From assembly GCF_001548475.1 (NCBI RefSeq), contig NZ_LRUJ01000027.1, positions 1 through 64,000 on the forward strand: 64,000 nt of DNA, written 5' to 3'. Made by a program: the position numbers and the translations under genes. Positions 34,246 through 41,759 of this stretch are shown here, piece after piece (position 1 is the stretch's first letter; every line of letters begins with the position of its first letter). The stretch comes from Bordetella hinzii LMG 13501 (GTDB lineage Bacteria; Pseudomonadota; Gammaproteobacteria; Burkholderiales; Burkholderiaceae_B). Below the pieces are notes generated by a model. The model made no database searches. It was not told the origin of the DNA and saw only the letters and a program-made list of their open reading frames with translations.

Positions 34246-34307
34246 ATTATGGCCCAAGCGCGTGCGCCAGGTGAGGGCTTGTCGCGCCAAACCTTGAACT
34301 AACGCAA
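34246..34307 (-). promoter_or_regulatory. Candidate promoter with FNR-like box for the PRPP-synthetase-like unit
   Basis: On the minus strand CATAAT (34251-34246) is a good -10 box, predicting a start near 34239. TTGCG-TTAG-TTCAA at 34307-34294 matches the FNR/Anr consensus TTGAT-N4-ATCAA at 7 of 10 positions and is centred about 61 bp upstream of that start, a classical activator position. The match is imperfect. Confidence 0.35.
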
Positions 34308-34349
34308 AGGTTTTGTGGAGGGCGTCGCCGGCCGCCGCCCTCGGCCGGG

Positions 34350-35891
34350 CTACCTTCCGGAGGCCAGCAGCTTGTCGAAATCCTGGTCCAGGCGCGCCAG
34401 CGAACGCTGGATGTGCTCGCGCCGCGCCTTGATCCACGCGGCATCGTCGGCCAGCCCTTGGCGGGCCTCTTTGAGCATGCGCGCCATTTCGGGCGGCTGC
34501 GGGCCGCCGGCGGTGGCCCGATGCTGGATGATGGCCACCGGGTCCAGCGTGGCGCGGAACTCGGCCTCGTCCATCGGCAGCTCCTGCGGATACTTGCTGC
34601 CCTGGACGGCCTCGTGATAGATGCGGCGCGCTTCGGCGTAGGGGAAGTCCAGCGGCTTGATGTTCTTGGCGCGCGCCAGGGTCACGATCTCGGAGGCAAA
34701 GTGATGGCCGACGCGGAATGGCAGCTGGTATTTGCGCATCAGCACATCGGCCAGCTCCTGCGAGGCGGTCCAGTCGCTGTTGAGCTCTTCGAGGGCGCGT
34801 TCGCGGTTGATGACCAGGGCCTTCATCACCCTGTCCCACTTCTTGAGCACCTTGACGGCGCTGTCGATCATGGCGCTGTTCTGGTCGACCTCCTTGGGGT
34901 CCGGCATGCCGGGGGTGATGTTGTGCATCTGGATGATGGGGCCCATGGCCAGCGTCACGGCGGTCGAGGCGTCGCTGCGCAGCGAGTTCAGCAGGCCGGG
35001 GTTGCGCTTTTGCGGCATGGCGCTGGAGACGTAGGTGTTGCCGCCGCCTTCTTCCAGGAGGATCCACGGCCGGGTCTGCGAGTATTGCGGCATGATGTCC
35101 TGCACGAAGTTGCCGGCATGCAGGGCGATGGCCGTCACGATGGAGGCGACTTCCACGGGTTCATCCATGGAAGAAATCTGTGCCGCATCGTAGGCGTTGT
35201 CCACGATGGCCGCAAAACCCAGGTAGTCGGCCATGCGCTTGCGGTCCAGCGGCCAACTGCTGCCGTTGAGCACGGTGGTGCCCATGGGCGAGCGGTCGAT
35301 GCGGGCATAAGCCTCGCGGATGCGCTGGGCGTCGCGCGCCAGGCCGGCCGCGTGCCCCAGCAGATAGTGTCCATAGCTGTTGGGCTGGGCCGCCACGCCA
35401 TTGGTGTAATTGGGCACCACGGTGTCGACATGCTGGGCGGCCAGCTCCACCAGCGTGGTGGCGCTGCGGTTGAGCTGCTCGGCCAAGGCCAGCATGTTCT
35501 CGCGCAGGATGGCGGCCCGGTAGGTGGCGTGCATGTCCTGGCTGGAGCGCCCGGCGTGCAGCAGGGTGACGTCTTGCCCGGCCGCCTTGATCATCAGGGG
35601 CTCGAAGGTGATGACACTGGAGGGACGCTTGCCGCCGGGCAGGTTGCCGGCCGCGATCACCTGGGCCACGCCGGCGGCGATCCTGGGGGCCAGCGTCTTG
35701 TCCAGCAGGCCCTGGTCGGTGTTGATGACGGCGCTGGCCTTGTTGATCTCGCCCAGCCAGAAAAATTCGTCGCGCGGCGGTTTGGGGGCGGCCGCCGGGG
35801 CCACAGCGGGCGGAGTGGCCGGCGCGGCGGTCTGCGCGGCGGCGGCCGCGCTGCCCAGGGCCAGCGCAAGCAGGCAAAGGGTGCGTTTCAT
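34350..35891 (-). CDS. Secreted argininosuccinate-lyase-like protein
   Basis: A 513-residue protein with a clear signal peptide (MKRTLCLLALALGSAAAAAQ) and an Ala/Pro linker, then a fumarase/aspartase-superfamily fold close to argininosuccinate lyase. Region 1 is HAGRSSQDMHATYRAAIL, region 2 PNYTNGVAAQPNSYGHYL, and the signature loop VSSAMPQKRNPG. ASL itself is cytoplasmic with T-H-x-Q in region 2; here that histidine position reads asparagine (T-N-G-V), so the chemistry or substrate probably differs. A periplasmic C-N lyase acting on N-substituted aspartates is one possibility. It is 19 bp downstream of a desuccinylase/aspartoacylase-family gene on the same strand. Confidence 0.82.
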   Translation of the reverse strand: MKRTLCLLALALGSAAAAAQTAAPATPPAVAPAAAPKPPRDEFFWLGEINKASAVINTDQGLLDKTLAPRIAAGVAQVIAAGNLPGGKRPSSVITFEPLMIKAAGQDVTLLHAGRSSQDMHATYRAAILRENMLALAEQLNRSATTLVELAAQHVDTVVPNYTNGVAAQPNSYGHYLLGHAAGLARDAQRIREAYARIDRSPMGTTVLNGSSWPLDRKRMADYLGFAAIVDNAYDAAQISSMDEPVEVASIVTAIALHAGNFVQDIMPQYSQTRPWILLEEGGGNTYVSSAMPQKRNPGLLNSLRSDASTAVTLAMGPIIQMHNITPGMPDPKEVDQNSAMIDSAVKVLKKWDRVMKALVINRERALEELNSDWTASQELADVLMRKYQLPFRVGHHFASEIVTLARAKNIKPLDFPYAEARRIYHEAVQGSKYPQELPMDEAEFRATLDPVAIIQHRATAGGPQPPEMARMLKEARQGLADDAAWIKARREHIQRSLARLDQDFDKLLASGR

Positions 35892-35910
35892 CGTGTTCTC
35901 GGAAGGCGGC

Positions 35911-36849
35911 TCAGGCCGCTTGGGTCAGGTAGACCGCCTCGCGCCCGACGATGGGCTGGCGGGTGGGCATGAAAATCGTGCAATCGGGGCAGGGCGAGCG
36001 GATCTCCTCATCGCCGTTGCGGGCGATGAGCTCGTCCTGGCCGAAGGTCTCGAAACCGATGACCGGCCGCGCAAAGTGGAAATCCTCCGACTTGACCATA
36101 TGGATCTCCAGCAGGCGGAAACGCTGCGGCGGGACCTCGCTGCGCGGCCGCGCTTCGGCCAGCCCCAGGTGGGCCAGCAAGCGCAGGGTGGTGTCGGTGG
36201 CGAGGTCGGCGGCCGATTGCGCGAAATGCTGGCCGCACTCGACGACCAGGGCGCCCTTGCTGGCCGACACCGGCTGGCCGTGATGGCCATAGCCGATGAT
36301 GGGCGCGCCCGGGCCCTTGCCGCCGGGCATGAGCAGGTGCACGCCAGGCGCCCCCACGGCGGCGGCCAGCTCGGCGTTGCGCGGCAGGTCGTAGTAGACC
36401 CAGAAAGGCTGCACCGGGGCGCTGGTCGAGTGGATGTCGAGCACATAGTCGGCCGCCTCCAGCACCGGGCGCAGTTCGCGGGCGCGGCGCAGCTCGGGGC
36501 TTTGCTGCGGGCCGTCGAGCCATTCCGGCGACCAGATGCGGTTCAGGTTGTGCACCAGCTGGCGGTTCTCATAGGGGCGCTCGATGTCGAAGGCCTCATA
36601 GGCTTCGACGTTGGCGAAACTGATGGTCAGGGTGCCGACCCGGGGCCGCAGGCCGCTGTCCAGCAAATGCGTGGCCGCCACCATGCCGCAGATCTCGTTG
36701 CCATGGGTCAGGGCATTGACCAGCACGTGCGGGCCCGGCTTGCCGGAGGAAAACCGATGGACGTAGTCGATGCCGGTATTGCCCTTGCGATAAGCGGACA
36801 GATCGCGCGGCAGGACTTCGAGCGGAGGAGATGCATTGCTGGAGTTCAT
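35911..36849 (-). CDS. Succinylglutamate desuccinylase/aspartoacylase family protein
   Basis: A 312-residue zinc carboxypeptidase-like hydrolase of the AstE/AspA family. Metal ligands are visible in NALTHGNEICG (H and E near residues 50-53) and YVLDIHSTSAP (H near 140); the active-site region VVECGQHF near 205 follows. Family members release an amino acid from an N-acyl amino acid. No signal peptide is seen, so it should act in the cytoplasm. It lies just upstream of the secreted lyase-like gene in the same unit, suggesting successive steps on an N-substituted amino acid. Confidence 0.87.
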   Translation of the reverse strand: MNSSNASPPLEVLPRDLSAYRKGNTGIDYVHRFSSGKPGPHVLVNALTHGNEICGMVAATHLLDSGLRPRVGTLTISFANVEAYEAFDIERPYENRQLVHNLNRIWSPEWLDGPQQSPELRRARELRPVLEAADYVLDIHSTSAPVQPFWVYYDLPRNAELAAAVGAPGVHLLMPGGKGPGAPIIGYGHHGQPVSASKGALVVECGQHFAQSAADLATDTTLRLLAHLGLAEARPRSEVPPQRFRLLEIHMVKSEDFHFARPVIGFETFGQDELIARNGDEEIRSPCPDCTIFMPTRQPIVGREAVYLTQAA

Positions 36850-36900
36850 GGTCGCCCTGTGAAGTGGAGTGCTTCCAGAGCATAGCGCCAGCTTCCCGGC

Positions 36901-38142
36901 TCAGGAACGGTGGGTTTTCAGCAGGTGGCGGGCGATCTCGGCCAGCGGCCGACCGGTCTGCATGGCGGCCTGTTGCAATTGGGCGTGGGCGGCGGGCTCG
37001 GAGAGCTGGCCGCGCGTCATGAGCAGATGTTTGGCCCGCTGGATATCGCGTTGTTCATCCAGCGCGCCGCGGGCCTGGGCCAGCGCCTCGCCGGCCTTGT
37101 GCAGCTGCTCTGTCTGGGCCTGCAGCGTGTCCAGCAGGGAGCGCTCCATGGACGGCCCGACAGCGTCGGCCGCCGGCTGTTCCAGCGCGCGGCCCTGCAC
37201 GCTGAACAGCATGGCGGGCGGGGCAAGCGCCGCGTCGAGGCGGCCCGGCCGCGGCCGGTGGTCGTGCAGCGCTTCGCGCGCCTGGCCGATGCGCGCGCGG
37301 CAGCGCGCGGCCAGGTCCTGGGTCAGGCTGGCCGCGATGGGCAGCATGGCGTCGATGCGCACCGTGCACAGATCGAACCAGAGCTCGGCCAGGTCCGGAT
37401 CCAGAGTGTGGCTTTCGTCCGTCAACGCCGCCATGGCGCGCAGGCGCGCGACCGGCGCCTCATGCTGGCGGGCCTGCCGCCAGGCCCGCTGGATGGCCGC
37501 GGGTGCATGGCGCTCGAAGCTCTCGAAGCTGCGCTCCTGGTCGGCGGCCAGCTCGGTCATCCTGGCCTTTTGCGCCGCATCGAAATGCCCGGCGGTATAG
37601 CCCATGACGCCGTGGGCTCTTTCCTGGCCGGCCAGCTCCTTGCCCTGCATGAAATTCAGCAAGGCCACCAGCACGCGGGTGATGTCGGCATCCAGGGCGG
37701 TATCGGCTGCCTCGAACACCACGGCCAGCAGATGGGCGATCAGGCGCGTGAAGGCGGCGCTGGCCTGCGGGGCATCGATGCGCTGCTGGCGCAGGCGCGA
37801 GCGCAGCTCGGGCAGCTCGTCCAGGCAATACAGTGCGTGAGCGATGCGGTTGTACAGCCTGGCCTTGCCGCCTTCGCGGCCGCAGTCCATGCCGTCGAGG
37901 AACAGGCGCAGGTCGCGCTCGCGCGCCTGGGCCTGGTCGCTGAGCGCATCGAGCGTGGCGCGCTGCCCGTCGCGGGCATGGCAAAGATAGAGGTTGGACC
38001 AGCCGCGTTCTTTCTGCAGCGCATGAACGAGCTCGCTGGCCAGCGTCACGAAGCTGCAGGTGTGGGCGAGCGCCTCCAGGTCGCGCAGCTCCGACTGGCG
38101 CGCCGCCAGCAGGAATTTCAGTGTCGGCCCGGCGCGGCTCAT
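36901..38142 (-). CDS. nasR: Nitrate/nitrite-responsive NasR-type antiterminator (NIT + ANTAR)
   Basis: A 413-residue regulator. The N-terminal two thirds is an all-helical NIT sensor domain (VTLASELVHALQKERGWSNLYLCH, QERSFESFERHAP), which in Klebsiella NasR binds nitrate and nitrite. The C-terminal about 60 residues are an ANTAR RNA-binding domain (DIQRAKHLLMTRGQLSEPAAHAQLQQAAMQTGRPLAEIARHLL). ANTAR dimers bind paired hexaloop hairpins in leader RNA and prevent termination. It is the last gene of the nirB operon, 3 bp after the SUMT gene, and the terminator-like hairpin before nirB (44330-44368) is the expected target. Confidence 0.92.
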   Translation of the reverse strand: MSRAGPTLKFLLAARQSELRDLEALAHTCSFVTLASELVHALQKERGWSNLYLCHARDGQRATLDALSDQAQARERDLRLFLDGMDCGREGGKARLYNRIAHALYCLDELPELRSRLRQQRIDAPQASAAFTRLIAHLLAVVFEAADTALDADITRVLVALLNFMQGKELAGQERAHGVMGYTAGHFDAAQKARMTELAADQERSFESFERHAPAAIQRAWRQARQHEAPVARLRAMAALTDESHTLDPDLAELWFDLCTVRIDAMLPIAASLTQDLAARCRARIGQAREALHDHRPRPGRLDAALAPPAMLFSVQGRALEQPAADAVGPSMERSLLDTLQAQTEQLHKAGEALAQARGALDEQRDIQRAKHLLMTRGQLSEPAAHAQLQQAAMQTGRPLAEIARHLLKTHRS

Positions 38143-38145
38143 GGC

Positions 38146-38901
38146 TCAGGCCGCGCGCGCGGCGGGGCCGGCCGCCGCGTCCGGGCCGAACAGTCGCAGC
38201 CCGGCCACCGCGCCGATCACGACGATGGCGGGACTGCGCAGCCCGACGGCGGCGGCGTCGGCGCCGAGCTGCGCCAGCGTGGAGCGGATCTCGCGCTGGC
38301 CGGGCAGGGAGGCTTGTTCGACCATGGTGACCGCAGTATCGCCGGCCATGCCGGCCCGCAGCAAGCCGCCGGCCACCTCGTCCAGCTTGGCCACGCCCAT
38401 GTAGATCACCAGGGTGGTGGCGCTGGCCGCCAGCGCCCGCCAGTCGGGTGAGCCCCCATCCTCGGTGTGCGCGGTGACCAGGGTGACGCCGCGCGCCAGG
38501 CCGCGATGCGTGAGCGGAATGCCCGCTTGCGTGGCCGCCGCCAGGCCTGCCGTGATGCCGCTGACCACCTCGCAGGCCACGCCGCGCGCGCCCAGCCAGG
38601 CCGCCTCCTCGCCGCCGCGCCCGAAGATGCAGGGGTCGCCGCCCTTCAGGCGCGCCACGCGCCGGCCCTGGCGCGCATAGCGCAGCATGAGCCGTTGGAT
38701 GAAGTCCTGCGGGGTGGAGCGGCAGCCCCCGCGCTTGCCCACGCGCAGGATGCGCGCCTGCGGGCAATACGCCAGGATTTCAGGATTGACGAGATCATCG
38801 ACCAGGACGACCTCGGCCCGCCGCAGCGCCTTGACGGCCTTGAGCGTAAGCAGTTCCGGATCGCCGGGGCCGGCGCCGATGAGCGTGATGGCGGGAATCA
38901 T
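38146..38901 (-). CDS. cobA: Uroporphyrinogen-III C-methyltransferase (SUMT)
   Basis: A 251-residue SAM-dependent enzyme making precorrin-2, the precursor of siroheme used by NirB and sulfite reductase. Motifs are ITLIGAGPGDPELLTLKA at the start, VLVDDLVNPEIL, VARLKGGDPCIFGRGGEEA near residue 85, and VVSGITAGLAAATQAGIPLTHR near 115. It is a stand-alone SUMT and not the CysG fusion. The start at 38901 lies 2 bp after the kinase/phosphatase stop; placement in the nitrite operon fits siroheme supply. Confidence 0.95.
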   Translation of the reverse strand: MIPAITLIGAGPGDPELLTLKAVKALRRAEVVLVDDLVNPEILAYCPQARILRVGKRGGCRSTPQDFIQRLMLRYARQGRRVARLKGGDPCIFGRGGEEAAWLGARGVACEVVSGITAGLAAATQAGIPLTHRGLARGVTLVTAHTEDGGSPDWRALAASATTLVIYMGVAKLDEVAGGLLRAGMAGDTAVTMVEQASLPGQREIRSTLAQLGADAAAVGLRSPAIVVIGAVAGLRLFGPDAAAGPAARAA

Positions 38902-38903
38902 GG

Positions 38904-40565
38904 TCAACGATAGGCAAAGGAGAGGAGCAGGGCGAGGGCCAGGAGCAGGCTGAGGACTTTCCAGAACAGCAGCGGATCGCGCTCGGCCAGCGGCGGCGGC
39001 CCCGGAGGCGAGGCAGGGTGGCGCAGGGCGTGGACGAACTCGGCGGCGTCCTGGAAGCGCCGCCCCGGATCGGGGTGCACGGCTTTCGCCAGCACGGCGT
39101 CCAGCCAGGCGGGGATCTCGGCGGCGGTCTGGTAGCGCAGGCGCAGGAGGTCGGCGCGGCTGCGGATCTTGGCGGTCTGTGCGCCGTAGGGCAGCCGGCC
39201 GGTGAGCAGTTGGTAGGTGATGACGCCCAGGGAGTACAGGTCGGCGCGGGGACTGCCGGGCTGGCCGAGAAAATACTCTGGCGCGGCGTAGGCGAGGGCG
39301 CCCGGCACCTCGGGCGGGGCGGGCCGCTCCTCCTGGCGGCTTGCCGCCTGGGCCGAACCCATGTCGATGATCTTGACCTCGCCCCGCGGCGTCAGGATGA
39401 GGTTTTCCGGGCGAAGATCGCGATGCAGGACGTCCAGGCGGTGGAAGGCGGCCAGGCCGCGGGCAGCCTGTTCCGCGATGTCCAGGGTCTCTTCCAGACC
39501 GGGGCGGTAGTGGGCCAGCGTGCGGCCTTCGATATATTCGCTGACGATGTACAGGGTCTGGCGCGGCCGCGCCTGCGGCCAGGCGCGCGCCACGTGGCGG
39601 CTGTCGATGCGCCGGGCCAGCCATTCCTCCTGCAGCAGGCGCTCCAGGTAAGCCGGATCGTGCCGCTGGTCCAGGGAGGGAATCTTGATGGCCACCGGCG
39701 ACTGGCCATCGCGCGCAAGATAGACATGACTGCGTGCGCTGGCATGCAGTTCGCGCTCGATCACGTACCCCTCGAAGTCCATGCCGGCGCTGAGCAGCGG
39801 CGGGCAGGGCAAGGCGCCCGCCTGGCGCGCCAGATCGGCCGGCGTGGCTGTCATCGGCGCGTCCACGCGCAGCAGTTGCACCGTGAGGTTGTCCTCGCTG
39901 CCCTCGGCCAGGGCCTGGCGCACCAGCGCGCGCGCGGCTTCGTCCAGGCTGTCATGGGCGCTCAGGGCCTGCCGCAGGTGTTCGGCGCGCAGGTATTCAT
40001 GCGCGCCGTCGGTGGCCAGCATGAAGACGTCGCCTTGCGCCACGCTGCGGGTGTGATAATCAATCTCCAGCTGCGGGCGCAGGCCCATGGCGCGCGTCAG
40101 GTAGTGACGCCCCTGCCCGACCCGGAGCCGGTGTTCTTCCGTGAGCGGCTCCAGCACGCCGTCGCGCAGCCGGCTGATGCGCGCATCGCCCACGTGCAGG
40201 ATGTGCGCGGTGGCGCCCTTGAGGATGAGCACGCTCATGCCACAGACATAGCCCTGGTCGGCGCCCCGGTGGCCCTGGCGGGTCTGGGCATGGAGCCAGC
40301 CGTTGGTCGCGCTCATGACCTGCTGCGCGGATTTCCGTACCGACCAGGTCTGAGGCGTGCTGTAGTAGTCCTCCAGGAAACTCGCCACCGCGGTCTCGCT
40401 GGCGACGCGGCTGACGTTGCTGCTGCTGATGCCGTCGGCCAGCGCGGCGGCGATGCCCTTGGCGCCCAGCAAGGGCTCCATGGGCACGCACAGGCCATGG
40501 AAATCCTGGTTCTCGGCCTTGCGGCCTGCTTCCGAGTGCTGGCCCGTGGCCACCGGCGCGCGCAT
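38904..40565 (-). CDS. PP2C phosphatase-Ser/Thr kinase fusion, membrane anchored
   Basis: A 553-residue fusion. The N-terminal PP2C domain (about 1-240) has the metal motifs as ENQD near residue 18, ADGISSSN, HVGDARISRL and ATDGAHEYL. The kinase domain (about 265-520) has VAIK, HRDLRPENL (Lys of HRDLKPEN replaced by Arg), DMGSA at the DFG site, and APEY. The glycine-rich loop is degenerate (ELHASARSHVYLA). A single C-terminal hydrophobic helix (LLFWKVLSLLLALALLLSF) anchors it with the catalytic domains in the cytoplasm. The start at 40565 is 8 bp after the nitrite channel stop. Similar genes occur with nitrate/nitrite genes in pseudomonads; the substrate is unknown, perhaps the channel or a nitrogen enzyme. 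Confidence 0.9.
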   Translation of the reverse strand: MRAPVATGQHSEAGRKAENQDFHGLCVPMEPLLGAKGIAAALADGISSSNVSRVASETAVASFLEDYYSTPQTWSVRKSAQQVMSATNGWLHAQTRQGHRGADQGYVCGMSVLILKGATAHILHVGDARISRLRDGVLEPLTEEHRLRVGQGRHYLTRAMGLRPQLEIDYHTRSVAQGDVFMLATDGAHEYLRAEHLRQALSAHDSLDEAARALVRQALAEGSEDNLTVQLLRVDAPMTATPADLARQAGALPCPPLLSAGMDFEGYVIERELHASARSHVYLARDGQSPVAIKIPSLDQRHDPAYLERLLQEEWLARRIDSRHVARAWPQARPRQTLYIVSEYIEGRTLAHYRPGLEETLDIAEQAARGLAAFHRLDVLHRDLRPENLILTPRGEVKIIDMGSAQAASRQEERPAPPEVPGALAYAAPEYFLGQPGSPRADLYSLGVITYQLLTGRLPYGAQTAKIRSRADLLRLRYQTAAEIPAWLDAVLAKAVHPDPGRRFQDAAEFVHALRHPASPPGPPPLAERDPLLFWKVLSLLLALALLLSFAYR

Positions 40566-40573
40566 GGACGGGC

Positions 40574-41386
40574 TCAGTTGAAGCTGCGCTTGGGGGCGGT
40601 CTTCATATGCGTGGTGTAGAGCGTCAGCCCGGTGAGCGAGATGCCGCCGACCAGGTTGCCCAGCACCACCGGGATCTCGTTCCAGACCATGTAGTCCATG
40701 ATCGAGAAATTGCCGCCCATGATGAGAGCCGACGGGAACAAGAACATATTCACCACCGAGTGCTCGAAGCCCATGGCGAAGAACAGCATGATGGGCATCC
40801 ACATGGCGATGACCTTGCCGCTCACGCTGGTGGAGATCATGGCCCCGACCACGCCCAGCGACACCATCCAGTTGCACAGCACGGCCCGGATGAAGATGGT
40901 GAGCATGCCGGCCGCGCCGTACTCCTTGTAGCCCAGGGTGCGGTTTTCGCCGATATGCGAGATGACCTCCCCGACCTTGTTGGGCGGGGTCGAAAAGCCG
41001 TAGGTGAAGACGATGGACATCATCAGGGCCACGGTCAGCGCGCCCAGGAAGTTGCCGGTGAAGACCACGCCCCAATGCTTGAGCACGGCCGTGGGCGTGA
41101 CGCCCGGGCGGCGCTCGATGAGCGCCAGCGGGGTCAGCACGAAGACGCCCGTCAGCAGGTCGAACCCCATGAGGTAGAGGATGCAGAAGCCTACCGGGAA
41201 CAGGGCCGCGCCCAGGATGGCCGAGCCGGTCTGCACGGTGACCGTGACCGCGAAGACCGCCGCCAGGGCGAGGATGCCGCCCGCCATGTAGGAGCGGATC
41301 AGCACATCGCGCGTGGCCATGTGGATCTTGGACTCGCCGGCGTCGACCATCTTGGTGACGAACTCGGAAGGAACGATATAGGACAT
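40574..41386 (-). CDS. Formate/nitrite transporter family channel (NirC-like)
   Basis: A 270-residue inner-membrane pore of the FocA/NirC family with about six transmembrane helices. Recognisable parts are MATRDVLIRSYMAGGILALAAVF, ILGAALFPVGFCILYLMGFDLLTGVFVL, WGVVFTGNFLGAL, RAVLCNWMVSLGV, MGFEHSVVNMFLFP, and VWNEIPVVLGNLVGG. Placed after nirD, it should move nitrite rather than formate. The start at 41386 has AAGGGG 8 nt upstream; an in-frame ATG 30 bp earlier has no ribosome binding site. It is followed by the phosphatase/kinase gene in the same operon. Confidence 0.92.
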   Translation of the reverse strand: MSYIVPSEFVTKMVDAGESKIHMATRDVLIRSYMAGGILALAAVFAVTVTVQTGSAILGAALFPVGFCILYLMGFDLLTGVFVLTPLALIERRPGVTPTAVLKHWGVVFTGNFLGALTVALMMSIVFTYGFSTPPNKVGEVISHIGENRTLGYKEYGAAGMLTIFIRAVLCNWMVSLGVVGAMISTSVSGKVIAMWMPIMLFFAMGFEHSVVNMFLFPSALIMGGNFSIMDYMVWNEIPVVLGNLVGGISLTGLTLYTTHMKTAPKRSFN

Positions 41387-41423
41387 GATGGAAACCCCTT
41401 GCTTGGTATGGGACAACGTGGAA

Positions 41424-41759
41424 TCAGGCCGTCAGGCGGATTTCGACGGTCTCGCCATTGAGCCGTGCTGGCCAGGCGGGCAGTTGCTCGGCGGGCTGCT
41501 CCACGCAGGAGCCGTCGCGCAAGCGGAAATGCTGTTTGTAGAGCGGCGAGGCCACGACCAGCTCACCGGCCATCTGGCCCAGGATGCCGCGGCCGATGAC
41601 ATTGGCGCCGGAGCGCGGATCCCGGTTGCCCACGGCGTAGACCGCCTCCTCTTCGGGCAGGTAGAAGAGGGCGATCTGCCGCCCGTCCAGCCAGGCCACC
41701 ACGCCGGAGTGCGCCACCAGGTCGCTGCGCAGGCAGAGCGCTTGCCAGTCCTTGCTCAT
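41424..41759 (-). CDS. nirD: Nitrite reductase small subunit NirD
   Basis: A 111-residue Rieske-fold protein that completes the NADH-dependent siroheme nitrite reductase with NirB. It has the NirD pattern IALFYLPEEEAVYAVGNRDPRSGANVIGRGILG then VVASPLYKQHFRLRDGSCVE; like other NirD proteins it lacks the full Cys/His cluster set of true Rieske proteins. The ATG overlaps the nirB stop (TGATG), so translation is coupled. It is followed by the nitrite channel. Confidence 0.95.
   Translation of the reverse strand: MSKDWQALCLRSDLVAHSGVVAWLDGRQIALFYLPEEEAVYAVGNRDPRSGANVIGRGILGQMAGELVVASPLYKQHFRLRDGSCVEQPAEQLPAWPARLNGETVEIRLTA

Noticed and set aside
34328-34348. CCGGCCG/CGGCCGG stem after the lyase-like gene as terminator
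   Set aside because: No T-tract on the minus strand; such GC stems are common at this base composition.
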